From positions 86,753,560 to 86,817,559 of the forward strand of contig NC_089598.1 of assembly GCF_019320115.1 (NCBI RefSeq): a DNA stretch of 64,000 bases. The letters are read 5' to 3'. The notes below the pieces were generated by a model that saw only the letters and a list, made by a program, of their open reading frames with translations, made no database searches and was not told where the DNA came from. Position 1 is the first letter of the stretch, and each line of letters starts with the position of its first letter. This document shows positions 11,791 through 22,874 of the stretch, piece after piece. Both the position numbers and the translations under genes were made by a program. This DNA comes from Miscanthus floridulus. Its lineage: Eukaryota; Streptophyta; Magnoliopsida; Poales; Poaceae.

Positions 11791-13766
11791 ATGTCGACAC
11801 CTATCGAGTTGAAGCCGGTGCTTCTCCAAAATGATGGTTCAAACTTTCTACCTTGGTCAATTCATGTACTCAATGCTTTTAGACATATTAGTCCCATTGT
11901 TGAGCATATTGTGTTTGCAAGCATACCTCTTCCTATAGTTGATTGGAGCAACTATAAGAATTTATCAAAAGAGGAAGAGATATGCGTGCAACTCAATGCT
12001 CAAGCTATTAATATCATTTTGAGTACATTGAGTGCAGAGGTTCAAGAGGAGGCAATATTCAATGGACAACCACCTCCGGAGAGTGATCATCTCATTTGGA
12101 CCAAACTCGTTGAGTTATATGGAGAATCTAAATGCGATGATGCACTTGAGGTCGAGTCAATGGAAAGTATGTCCATTGTGTCTTCATGCAGTGAAGAAGC
12201 CTCACAAGACCTTAAGAGTGACGAGCCGGAGCAAGAAGTCCAAGCAACGCATGATATGTTGTCTGCCTGCACATACCAAACATGTCTGGTATGCATACCG
12301 TGGCAGCAGGACAGCAAGCTGTCTGTGATGATGAGGCTCAAGCCCGGTGGCGACCAAGTGATGAATCAACCTTAGTATCTCATGATACTCATCACTTGTG
12401 TCTCATGGCCAAGAAAAGCAAGAAGAAGGCTAGCAAGAGAGATCAAGCCAAGGAGATAGCACGAGTAGATGATCAAGTGGAGAGTGATGTTGAAGTTGAA
12501 GACAACTACAACCTTGATCATCTCAACCACAAAGACAAGTTCATCATCATGAAGATAGTCGAAAAGAATGATGAGCTTGAAGAAGAGATTGAGAAGCAAG
12601 AGCAATCGCTTCAAAATCAAGAAAAGTTTCTCATCTCCAAATTGCAAGAGCTAAAGGCAATAAATGAGAGGTATGATAAATTGTCGATCGAGCATGCTTT
12701 AGTTACTAACTCCTCTTCTAGTGTTTCACAACTAGAGAAGGAAAACTTTGAGCTCAAGGCAAGGCTAGATGAACTATCAAGCAAGTACAATGTGCTACAA
12801 GTTAATTATGTTCATCTAAAGTGCTCTCATGAAGAATTAGTAGAATCAAACATTATGCTTGAGGTAGCACATGAGGTTGTGATCACATCAGTAAAATCCT
12901 CTCAACCTCTCACACATTTACTCACTAGTACACCATCTCAATTAAATGTTTCTTGTGCTAATGAGTGTGCTCCCCAAGCAAGCCAATCTTCGATTGAGCT
13001 AAATCTCATAGAAAACATAGAGCTCAAAGAAGAGGTGAAAAGATTAAAGAAAGATGTGATTCGGTTGAAGGGTAAGGAGAAAGCACAACCTTCTCAAGAT
13101 AACCGTGATAACATGGTGAAGAAGCTTGAGAAGGGTTCAAACCTTGCTTTCTCCAAAACCCAACAAAAGAATCACATTTCAAGCAAGGCCAACACAACCA
13201 AGAGCAAGAAACATGGAAAAAGGTTATGCTATGGGTGTGGATTATATGGACATGAGTGGGCTATGTGTCCACATAAGAGTTGGGCTGACAAATGTGAAGT
13301 GGCCAAACAAAAGGCCTCAAACAAGTTGGCCAACCAAATGAAGAGTGATGGACAAAGTGCTTGTCCCATGAGCAAGAAATTGGGGCATCCTACCAAGAAA
13401 TGCCCAATGTACAAAGAGGCAAGAAAGGAAGCCCAAGTTGCAACAAGAAGATGCTATGGATGCAATGAGAAGGGGCATAAGGTTGATAGGTGTCCATACA
13501 AGCAAAGCAAGCATAGAGCAAACAAAGGCCGCATATGCTATGCTTGTAGAAGAAAGGGGCATCTAAGCTATGAATGCCCAAATGGTAACGCTCCTATGTC
13601 AAACACATATGTTTATAATGATAAGCTTAGGAAAACCACAAATGGAGTTAGCACTAGCAAGGTGATGTGTTCACCACAAACTAGTGCTAAAGCCATTTGG
13701 GTGCCTAAGCACTTGTTGACTAACTCAAAAGGACCCAACAAGAGTTGGGTACCAAAGTGTGCTTAG
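11791..13766 (+). pseudogene. Copia Gag polyprotein, two overlapping frames, three intact zinc knuckles
   Basis: The first frame starts at ATG 11791 (MSTPIELKPVLLQNDGSNF) and encodes the copia Gag N-terminus with WTKLVELYGES, ending at 12375. The second frame is open from 12282 to 13766. It encodes a long charged coiled coil (DELEEEIEKQEQSLQNQEKF at about 12570), then CCHC knuckles: CYGCGLYGHEWAMC, CYGCNEKGHKVDRC and CYACRRKGHLSYEC. A fourth, between the first two, has Ser in place of the second Cys (CPMSKKLGHPTKKC). The overlap of the two frames contains a decayed copy of the element's palindromic motif (12272-12295), the probable cause of the frameshift. No protease follows. Without frameshifting, a single Gag cannot be made. 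Confidence 0.88.
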
Positions 13767-15235
13767 GTTAATGATGTAGGTACTTGGTGATGAGATGAAG
13801 ATTTCGGGGTGGTTGAGCAAGCAATTTGACAACATTCACTCAATCTATCAACCAATTCTTATCATAATTCCTTATATGGTTGACCCGAAGATAAGTTAAT
13901 GAATATATCATGTATTTCATCCTCACCATTGATAACAAGTACCTAAACCTAAACCTTATAAGATAGCCACTTTGTTTACTTTATGCTCAATGACTCACAA
14001 ATAGGCATGTTTGTGAAATATTGAAAGTAGCTAATTATCTTTACTTGATAGTTATCATGTTTGCCATATGATGTTTTTAATAATTCTCTAATAGAGCAAT
14101 TTATTTGTTGAGATGCAAGTATACAATAAATACTAGAGCTAAACAAGAATCACAAGCAGAGAATTAATTATTTCTGTCCTGCACCTATCGGATGTGTCCG
14201 GTATTACTATCAGACGTGTCCGGTATGGCCAGGGACAGAAAGTCAGTGTTTCTGTTCTATGTATTCCGGACGTGTCCGGTATACCAACCGGACGTGTCCG
14301 GTATTACAGGAACTAGAACACTAATTGAATTGCAACTGAGTCTTTGATTCATATATTTTCATATATCACTAATTTACTCAGAAGCTTGTGATTTATTAAA
14401 TCTAAGTGGATTGTGAGCATCTCCCGAACTCAATTTTAAATATGGCAATTTTATTTGATTTATGGTCAAAATAGAAAATTGGCTCCCGATTTCTTAATAG
14501 AATAAAAGTGCTTGTTGAAAGTTATTCAAATTACTTAAAGCACTTATTTAGGGGGAGCTAAGATTCTATTTTGCACCAATGTGGACTAAGAAATCTATCT
14601 AGCATTCTTTGTAGTCCTTTGGATGAAAAGTGATTTAGAATCTAGCATGATTATTTGGCAATCAAGGTCAACATAAAGATTATCATGCCATGAATCTTCT
14701 TAGTGGTATTCTTGTGGGCTCAAGGCAAAGGTATGTGTTTACATATATACATTGCAAGTGCATCTAAGGCCCTTTATATGTTAGAATGAGCATTTGTGTG
14801 ACATAGGAGAGATGTTTTTCAAAAACCCCTAACTAGCATGAGTAGGAAGTGTGAATTTGAAAAACCATTTGAATCTTGGTCTTTGTGACCTAGCCTTGTT
14901 ATGTGATGATTATAGCTCTCCTTGATTGTTTGATCGGCTAATCACACATGACATGGCTCTCTTAAGTCCACAATCTACTTTGTCTCATTTTATCTCTCTC
15001 AATCAATCAAATTATTGATTATGCCATATATTTGGAAAAGAGAAAATCAATTGATGACATTGGATAAGATAAGTGATCATATTCGATTTGGGTCAAGATT
15101 TTATATCTTTTTGGACTGAGAAATAATAGAAAAGGGGATTGGAAGAGAGAAAACACTTTTTGGAATAACTTGGGCCAGCCCGCGTATACCGGACGTGTCC
15201 GGTATGCTACCGGACGTGTCCGGTATGAGCGGGAC
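13767..15235 (+). other. Copia spacer with palindromic motif pairs, no pol
   Basis: This AT-rich stretch follows gag where protease and integrase would be expected. It holds no supported ORF. Two motif pairs lie at about 14186-14227 and 14266-14305 (the first two units decayed), and another pair at 15186-15225. The segment 14340-15170 resembles neither pol nor LTR and may be sequence acquired in place of pol. Confidence 0.6.
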
Positions 15236-15242
15236 TATAAAA
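15186..15242 (+). promoter_or_regulatory. Putative internal promoter: two palindromes plus TATAAAA
   Basis: Two copies of the motif (15186-15205 and about 15208-15225) are followed after 10 bp by TATAAAA (15236-15242). This is the same arrangement and spacing as in the LTR (9 bp). A pyrimidine-rich leader follows (CTCATCTTCTTCC near 15270). A possible 5'-UTR intron runs from a CAAG/GTACC donor at about 15436 to a TACAG acceptor at about 15858, just before the ATG at 15869. This would give the second ORF its own transcript. Confidence 0.55.
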
Positions 15243-15868
15243 CTAGCCGTACCCCTTCGGCCCAGACAGACTCATCTTCTTCCAAGCCACCTAGCCGTCG
15301 TCTTCTTCCTCACCTAGGGCGACCGAGGATTTCACCAAGAAAAGAGAGAGAGGGAGATCTCATTGGAGAAGGCTTGCATCAAGATTGAAGGGCCGGGGAT
15401 TTGGATTTCTCATCACCTTCTCATCTCTTCTCTCAAGGTACCCTAATCGCGGACCTCGTCCGAACTACATGGTTGATGATAAGTTTTGAAATTCCTTCGG
15501 TCAATATGCTACATTGGTGATATAGAAGCAATGCCCAAAGTTTGGTATTAATCCATGTTGGTTTGAATCAAGGAACCCTGGTTAGGGTTGCTGGTCGTCC
15601 ATACCGGACGTGTCTAGTATGCTACCGGACGTGTCTGGTATGCCCCAGCAGAGCAGGCTCTCTGCTTCCTTTGATTCAATCCTATCCTAGAATTGTATAT
15701 GAGGCATAGTTTCTTCAGTATCTATGTTTTACAAACCTTGTGACAATGGTTTGTCGAGGTGATTGTAAAACCTTGGATAAAAGAATCTATGTCTAATTAC
15801 AATTCAAGAATAAACTATGGGCATGTATCTAAAATTCTATGAAAATCTTTGGATACAGGACAACAGCC

Positions 15869-17656
15869 ATGAGTGGACGACAAGAGCCGAGGTCCAAGCA
15901 CAGGCATGATCCAGCACTTGAGAAGTACAAGAAGGCGAGACAAGATATGCATCCTGGATTCAAGCCAACCAGTAGGAGGTCTACCAGGGCTGCCTCTAGT
16001 GCAGCAACTCAGTATGCAGAGGGGTCCGGGAGCTCTTCTTCTGACACAGACACTGATGAGTTCAGAGTGGAGTCTAGAGAAGAAAGAAAGAGGAAGAGCA
16101 CTGACAGAGGATCAGATGGTGATAGCTCAGATGAGGAGCAGGAGATTGAGGAGGAGGAGTCAGTTCCTCCAGCTCAGCACCAGCCTGGTCAGGGGATGCA
16201 TTATGGTCTTCTTGAGACACGTCTGCCCAATGTGCCCTCCTATGTTCCTAGGGTTGACTATAGGGGAAAGGGTATGACCAGGAAAGCTAGAGATGAGTGA
16301 AGGGTTGATCCGAGAGGCTTACCTAAGGTTCAGTACGATCACCGCTTCTAGACAGCCTTTCACCTGGACTTCTACTCCAGTGTGATTCTCACCAGGAACC
16401 CTGTGATTGCCAGGTCTTAGTGGATTGACTGGCAGTACATCAGAGAGTTGTAGAAGGCCTTAGTTGATCATGCCATTGCTATTTGCCAGCGCACTGGGGT
16501 TTATGAGATCATGGAGTTCCAGCATGACTGGAATACCGAGATAGTAGCTCAGTTTTATGCTACCCTGTTCGTTGAGGAGGATGACAGGCGGATGCACTAG
16601 ATGCTCAAGGGCCAGTGGTACAGTGTTGACTATGATGTATTTGCCGCCCACCTTGGCTTCTCAGAGGATGATCTCCAGAGGGACAGGATCCACACCGAGC
16701 AGGTGTTACCTCCTGAGCAGCTCGTATATATGTATCCTCCTGGTGGTGAGAGAGGAGCCGTGGGGAAGGTTCTAGGTCTTCACCCTACTTACAGATACCT
16801 GGACAGGATGTTCAGGAAGACTATTGACTACAAGGGTGGAGACAAGGGCAACATTGCAGATTACTCCAGGAACCTACTCCACAGGATGGCACCTGATGCT
16901 CGTCCCTTCAGCGTGTTTGACTTCATATGGTCAGAGATCAGGAGTGTGGGAGAGAGGCCCCTCAAGGGCTGTGGTTTTGCTCCCTATATCATGTATATGA
17001 TTGAGCAGGTGATAGGGCACACATTCGAGTTTGATAAGACTCACAAAGCCCTGAAGATTATTGCAGATCTGCCTGAGTCAGGTTTACCTCCAGTAGGACC
17101 AGGAGGAGCAGCAGCATCACCAGAGGCAGATGCACCTAGGAGTGGTGCACCAGCAGGAGCTTCACCTTCACCACGTGCTCCTTCACGCTCTACTTCACGC
17201 CGTGGCAGTCCTCCCTCGCCTATCCGCAGGCTTTTTAGCTCCATATTTGGGATGTGCAGAGACATCCAGACCAGGCAACAGAAGGAGAGGGAGGCTAGGA
17301 GGAAGGACACTCGGACTTTGAAGCAAATTGCTTCTAATCTTAAGCTTGATCCTCCTAGATCTCCTCTATCAGATGAGGCAGCTAGTGAGCCTGAGACTGA
17401 GGAGCAGCAGCAGGCTAGATATGATAGAGAGTATGTTGAGTTCATTCAGCGACAGCAGCAGCAGCAGGCACCACAGCACCCTGACACTCTTCCACTTCAG
17501 GCTCATGTGCCTACTCACTCTCAGCCTCGTCCTAGTACTACAGACGAGTATGCTACAGATTGGTGGAGTGACCTCACAGGTGGTGGTGACTACTACGGGT
17601 CTAGTGGCTATGACCCGTCCGACGCCGGTGGTTCTCGTCCAGCTGATGTCACATGA
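15869..17656 (+). pseudogene. Second ORF of the copia element: plant-transposon-type protein with acidic and low-complexity tails
   Basis: The ATG at 15869 (MSGRQEPRSKHRHDPALEKY) follows a likely splice acceptor. The N-terminus is basic, then Ser/Asp/Glu-rich (about 16020-16170). After a TGA near 16298 the same frame continues with four further stops to 16600, then is open to 17656. The conserved block reads VYEIMEFQHDWNTEIVAQFY, GQWYSVDYDVFAAHLGFSED, YRYLDRMFRKTIDYKGGDKG and PFSVFDFIWSEI. This resembles the family annotated as putative plant transposon protein, which occurs as an extra ORF in some plant LTR elements. The C-terminal third is Pro/Ser/Gln-rich. Most stops fit Trp or Gln codons changed by transitions. 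No catalytic motif is visible and the function is unknown. Confidence 0.7.
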
Positions 17657-18349
17657 TCAGATGACGAAGATGCTGGGAGAGATGATGATGATGATGCTGA
17701 GTGATGCCAGAGATCAGATACAGTTTGCAGCCCCTTTTGTCCTTAGTTTGTCATTGTTGGACCTTTGTGGTGACAGATGACAAAGGGGGAGAGAGACTGA
17801 TTAAAGCTTTAGGATTTTTGTTTCATTTGCTTATCTTTGTACCTGAAGATATGTACTACAGGATGTAGTTTTTGTTCATGAGCTTCATTGATGAATCTTG
17901 AGTTTGAGATTGCATTGTATCATGTGAGAGATGAGACTCACTTATGCTTTATCTATGGATATGATCTTTATTATCTGTGGCTTGTGGACTTGAGAAAATG
18001 TATAATGAGTGCTATGTGTGGCATACATGTGTTGTATTTATTTTTCATAAGGTCTATGCATGATAGAATGAAAATATTTGATGTGATGTCTTTATATTTA
18101 TTCTTGTGTGATATATCCTGTCATATGCATCACAATTCTATTTTGTCACACACGCATGCACCCCACCGATGCAATGATTTAGGTGGAGTCTCCTATATGT
18201 TTTAGTATGTGCAATTGACAAGTTGAGGTCATTTTGTGAATTCCAATCACAAGCACATATTAAGGGAGAGCCTCTCATAAATCATTGAACCCAAATGCTT
18301 AAATGTGTATATTCTTTTGTAAGCTTTAATCAAGTTGTCATCAATCACC
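17657..18349 (+). other. Copia 3' untranslated region
   Basis: About 690 bp between the second ORF and the polypurine tract. It is AT-rich, with short T-rich reading frames that look like chance. I see no gene here. Confidence 0.6.
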
Positions 18350-18363
18350 AAAAAGGGGGAGAT
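18350..18363 (+). other. Polypurine tract of the copia element
   Basis: The purine run AAAAAGGGGGAGA directly precedes the 3' LTR start at 18364. It primes plus-strand DNA synthesis in LTR elements. The same PPT phrase is typical of SIRE-group elements. Confidence 0.9.
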
Positions 18364-20689
18364 TGAAAGTGCATCTAGCCCTTCAGTGGGTTTTGGATGA
18401 TTGAATGACAACGTGATTAAAGGTCTAACCCGTTTGCTAAGTGTGGACAGGTAATAGGTTATCTCACAGGTACTTAATGAAAGCCAAAATGATGTGTTGT
18501 TGTATAAACAATCTAGTTCAAGCACAAGACAACAATGCAAATGGAATTCATGCAAAGGTTTATTTGTTGTGGGATTTCTATATGCTATGAGAAAGCAAGC
18601 TCTTAAGTATTAATTAATGAGACATGAGGGATTGCATATGGAATGGTCTCATATTTGAAGCTTGCTAAATTGAAATGAAAAAGACAACAATACAAACGAA
18701 TGGATGATTCAACACAAGATGTGACTTGATGGCTTGAGATGGTGAAGATAGCAAGGAAAGGCTTCGAGGTACTAAGCAAGGGTGAAGGGCAAGCGACGGC
18801 TTGGTGGCCGAAGAACCTAGCTAGGGTGAAGAAGAAAGTACTTGCATTTAGTTGAGGTACTAATCAAGCTACGATGGTCATATCGATGTGAAGGATCAAA
18901 TCACTATTGGAGTGTTTGATAGAAGTGACTTGATACATTTGGGATTATTCAAATTTGATGAATGGAATCAAGTCACGTGCACAAGATAGCTATGCTCAAG
19001 TGAAAAAGATCAATATCAACATGTTGGCACCCTCACTTGATGAAGATTGGAATACACGGCTTCGGTTCAAAAACAAGAGCAACTCAAAAGGTTTAAATCC
19101 GTTATACTTTTAAATTTGAGTAAATAGGCATGCCGTACTATTAAGAGGGATGCATCATGTTGATAGATAATGTTTCATAAGTGCTCAAGCCAACCCATGT
19201 GAGATTTGAGTGTTTGAGAGACAAAAGAGCTAACTGACTTGTTGCTGGTCTGGCCATACCGCATACCGGACGTGTCCGGTATTTGCCCAGTAACTGTAAA
19301 AATGTTGTTCTCGGGTTGGTTCGTCGGGAGTTCCGACGTAGGTCGAGAGTTCCGACGGTCGGAAGTTCCGGCAATGGTCGGGAATTCCGACGACTCGCAA
19401 TTTAAATAATTTGGAGAGTTCACTGTCCAGGTCATACCGGACGTGTCCGGTATGGACGACCAGAGGCCAACAGCTAGTTTTTCAAAGCCTTGAAAGTCGG
19501 GAGTTCCGACGGTCGGGAGTTCCGACGGTCGGGAGTTCCGGCATGCATCGGGAGTTCCGACACCTCACTAACTTTAACTCAGTTACATGGTTTTCAAATT
19601 TGCTAAGGATCGGGAGTTCCAACGTGAGTCGGGAGTTCCGGCGGTCGGGAGTTCCGGCATTCATCGGGAGTTCCGATGCCTCACAACTTCACTGTAACTT
19701 AGTTACCGTTGGGGCAGTGTAAGTCATACCGGACGTGTCCGATATGCATACCGGACGTGTCCGGTATTACAACGGCTATAAAACGGCTATTTTTTCAAGG
19801 GGGCTATAAATACCCCCAAGCCTCCACCTTTGGAGGCTGCTGATTCTGCTAAGATAGACACGTTTTTGAGCCTTGCCAACTCTCCTAAACCCTCTCTTAG
19901 TGAGTGTGTGACCCAAATTGCAAAATCAATTTGTGGGTTAAGAGAGAATTCGAAAAAGAGAGCAAGCCACCACTTGAGCACTTGTGCATATTGTCAATCT
20001 CATGATTCGCATTTGTTACTCTTGGACTCTTCGGTCCTAGACGGTTAGGCATCGCCGGAGAGCACCCGAGAGATTGTGGTGTGCCTCGGAAAGTTTGTAA
20101 CGGTCAATTCCGCCGCCTCGGAATCAAATTAGTGGAAGGAGGAAAAGGAGTTGGAAAAGACTCCGGCTAGAGTGACCTTCATGGTACCCTCTAGGGCTGA
20201 CCTTCGCTGGGTCACCCGCAGCCCCCTCAACGGAGAGTAGGACTCGAACAAGTCCGAACTTCGGTAAAACAAATATCGTGTCTAAATTCGCATTTCATTT
20301 GATATTTGTGTTGCTCCAGCTATTCTGCAGGTTCTCTGTGTATATTTTCATCTCCATTAGGTGCCTGCAGTTTGGTTTGAAGATAGAAATCGAAAGGAGC
20401 AAGTTCGGGGCCGATCTGCAGAAATCGTGTATACCGGACACGTCCGGTATTTCCTGCCTACACTGAAAATATTTATTCTCTGTTCTAACTTGGTGTTGCA
20501 GGGTTGTAGCTTCTAGATATATTCTTTATACCTTGTTTACTCTGTGGCTAACTTGTGAGGGGTGGTAGTACTCTTAATTTGGAGTTTCCATTTTGGAAAC
20601 TCCCCTTTCTAATTGTTTCCGCATTTAAAGGTGTTAATTTTCAAAAATGCCTATTCACCCCCCTCTAGGCAGCATCCTAGGTCCTTTCA
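18364..20689 (+). repeat. 3' LTR of the copia element (2326 bp)
   Basis: Same termini as the 5' LTR. Visible differences include an extra 16-bp GTCGGGAGTTCCGACG unit near 19500, two palindromes instead of one near 19733-19767, and one reverse-complement palindrome instead of two near 20431. Scattered point changes are also present. Confidence 0.95.
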
Positions 20690-20694
20690 CCTGC

Positions 20695-21967
20695 CCGACG
20701 AGACGGTGCCTGGTTAGACGGAACATGGCCTGGGTATGGCCCACCACTACCACACACCGGGCATGGGAAACAAGGCGCAACCGCACGTAGGTGGCCCTCC
20801 GCCTTCCTAGGCAGGACTTGGAAGGGCCCAACAACGGGATCTCTGCCCAGGAGAGACCAACGGGCTTCTTGAGTCGATCGGATGTCTCAGGCGAATGCCG
20901 AGAGACAGGTAAGGAGTAGAGGGACGCCCCATGTGGGTCATGCTGACTCCGTCATGAATGACGAACACGGATGCCATTCGGACATATCTGATAAAAACTC
21001 CTCAAGCCTGTCACTCGAGTCATCAAGGTAACTCTATCGATCCCACTTTATTTTTTTTGATACATGATCATTCATTCATCCATTCTCATACATGCATTCG
21101 CACATTCATTCACACATTCATTCATTCATCCCATACATCCGAAGCATCGCATATTTAGTTAAATGCATCACAACGCTCCGTGTTGCGTCACGAAGCGGAA
21201 GTTGCCTCATTCGACATGAGCAACGACCGACCGGGGTTCGAAGGCTGGCCCGCGAAGGGCTCGAGGCCGCCTCGCGTCAAACAGAGCCAGGGGAGAAAAT
21301 GTAGATGATCCCCAGCGACCCTCGCCCAATCTACCCAGAAGCAGACAGGGTCATCTTGACCTTCTCATTCAATCCTAACCTTGAGCTATGCCCACATAAT
21401 CTCCATCGAGGGGAGGCCAGCGGGCCACCTGAGTCGGTCTTCGGAATGACCCAGGCATCAGTCGGGATGTGGGTTAAGGAGCAGTGGAATGCCACATGAG
21501 GGCTATGCTGACCCCGTCATGAACGACGGACCCGGATTCCACTCGAACGTGCCCGTTAACGAGCTCACCGAGCGTGTCGCTCGAGCCATCGAGGCAAGCA
21601 ACGTTAGCTTAGCCCCTCTGGTTGCGGAAACCATGGACGGGGTAACGCACGGAACTAGACCAATCCATACCAAGCCCAATAGAGCTCAGGGGCTCAGGTC
21701 GCCCGACACCGACTCGGGAAATCAACCGACCGTGCAGGTCGTGAGTGGGACAAACACGGGCGAACACCCCGAACGACAGTCTCCGGCACCAGGAAAGAGT
21801 ACCAAGATGCTCAGCCTCCAACCGACTCATTAGTCGAACATAGGCTCGGGGGCTACACCCGCGGGTGCGCTCATGCGCACCTGCTGACAAAACAAAAATT
21901 CCCCCGCTGGCAAAACGAAACCCCCCCAGACAATTCTACCCGAATCGCCCGGGGGCTCGGGGGCTCC
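20695..21967 (+). other. Gypsy 3' internal region with internal duplication and a CATT microsatellite
   Basis: This resumes the gypsy element after the copia insertion. A roughly 150-bp segment is present twice in diverged form (about 20870-21030 and 21425-21600), sharing GAGTCG, GGCTATGCTGAC/GGTCATGCTGAC and CCGTCATGAA phrases. A CATTCATT-rich tract lies at about 21072-21135. The end (21935-21967) is a G-rich polypurine tract before the LTR. There is no convincing ORF. Confidence 0.65.
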
Positions 21968-22116
21968 TGTCGGGTTCATAAAACCCGGGGTCCCTCATGG
22001 ACCTGCTTCCCAGCAAAAGCTCGGCCCAGCTAACGACGTTGCGAACGACGCGCAACTCCTGAGCCGGCCCAAAATACCTAACGACAGGCCAGAAGGGCGA
22101 TCCAGTCTATGACTGG

Positions 22117-22410
22117 AAGGCCTGGCCAAGGAGGAACGACGCTCGCTTCCGACTCCGGCCCGCCTCTCCGACCAGAAGGCCTGGCAAAGTAAGGACGACG
22201 CTCGCTTCCGACTTCGGCTCGTCTCTCCGACCGGAAGGCCTGGCCAAGTAAGGACGGCGCTCGCTTCCGACTCTGGCCGCCTCTCCGACCGGAAGGCCTG
22301 GCCAAGTAAGGACGGCGCTCGCTTCCGACTCCGGCTCGCCTCTCCAATCGAAAGGCCTGGCCAAGTAAGGACGGCGCTCGCTTCCGACTCTGGCCGCCTC
22401 TCCGACCGGG
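22117..22410 (+). repeat. 58-59-bp minisatellite in the gypsy LTR, five copies
   Basis: The phrase AAGGCCTGG recurs at 22117, 22176, 22235, 22293 and 22352, giving spacings of 59, 59, 58 and 59 bp. Each unit reads through GTAAGGACGGCGCTCGCTTCC and GGCC..CCTCTCCGACC. The second gypsy LTR at 51430-51600 has only about two diverged units. Confidence 0.92.
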
Positions 22411-22866
22411 ATTACACCAAATCTCTGCTTACAGCTCTTCTCCGACCAGCGCGGTCGAAGCCGACTGGGAAACGACCGAACGGGGACGCCCGCTCGGTAA
22501 GAACCCAAAGAATCAGACAGAGCAACTAAGGAAGGGCTCTCAAGTCAATCGTGATACCGAGGACCGTACCCTGCACACCTGCAGGACAGTACTGTCAGGC
22601 CGTGTCAGTAGGATGCACCGCAACCTTCCAGACATGTCAGAACATAAACAATGTTGTGGACGCCAACATTTATCCTACAGTATGGTAGGCGCCGACATTT
22701 GCCATACCAGAAGAAGACAATGGAGCCTACCACATGCGTCTGAGCGACAACAGTGTTGTGGCGCCGACAAACCGTCTTGTACCCGACGGCGTGGGCAACA
22801 AGACTAGGTAGCACACACACTCTCTTTCTCTCACACACTCTCGCATGTAAAACTATCCCCTTCATC

Positions 22867-22874
22867 TATAAAAG
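22867..22874 (+). promoter_or_regulatory. TATA box of the gypsy LTR
   Basis: TATAAAAG in the context CATCTATAAAAGGGG, about 900 bp into the LTR and upstream of a plausible R/U5. It is a typical plant LTR core promoter. Confidence 0.7.

Larger units (their letters stand above)
9428..20689 (+). mobile_element. Non-autonomous Ty1/copia (SIRE-like) retrotransposon with complete ends
   Basis: Two LTRs (9428-11738 and 18364-20689) begin TGAAAG and end CTTTCA. The five bases before the element (9423-9427) and after it (20690-20694) are both CCTGC, a perfect target-site duplication. A primer-binding site (TGGTATCAGAGC, initiator-Met tRNA type) follows the 5' LTR, and a polypurine tract precedes the 3' LTR. 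Between them lie gag (11791-13766) and a second ORF (15869-17656). There is no protease, integrase, RT or RNase H. The 11262-bp element therefore depends on a related autonomous element. Gag and the PPT context resemble the SIRE/Maximus group. It lies in the internal region of the gypsy element, so it inserted later. Confidence 0.95.

Noticed and set aside
14340..15170. Possible remnant of copia pol in the spacer
   Set aside because: No protease, integrase or RT motif is visible in any frame on either strand.
22129..22410. Possible CRISPR-like array because of regular ~59-bp spacing
   Set aside because: The whole unit repeats without unique spacers, and the context is a plant LTR. It is a minisatellite.
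22078..22508. Minus-strand frames with a repeated SERRPYLARP phrase
   Set aside because: They are translations of the 58-59-bp LTR minisatellite.
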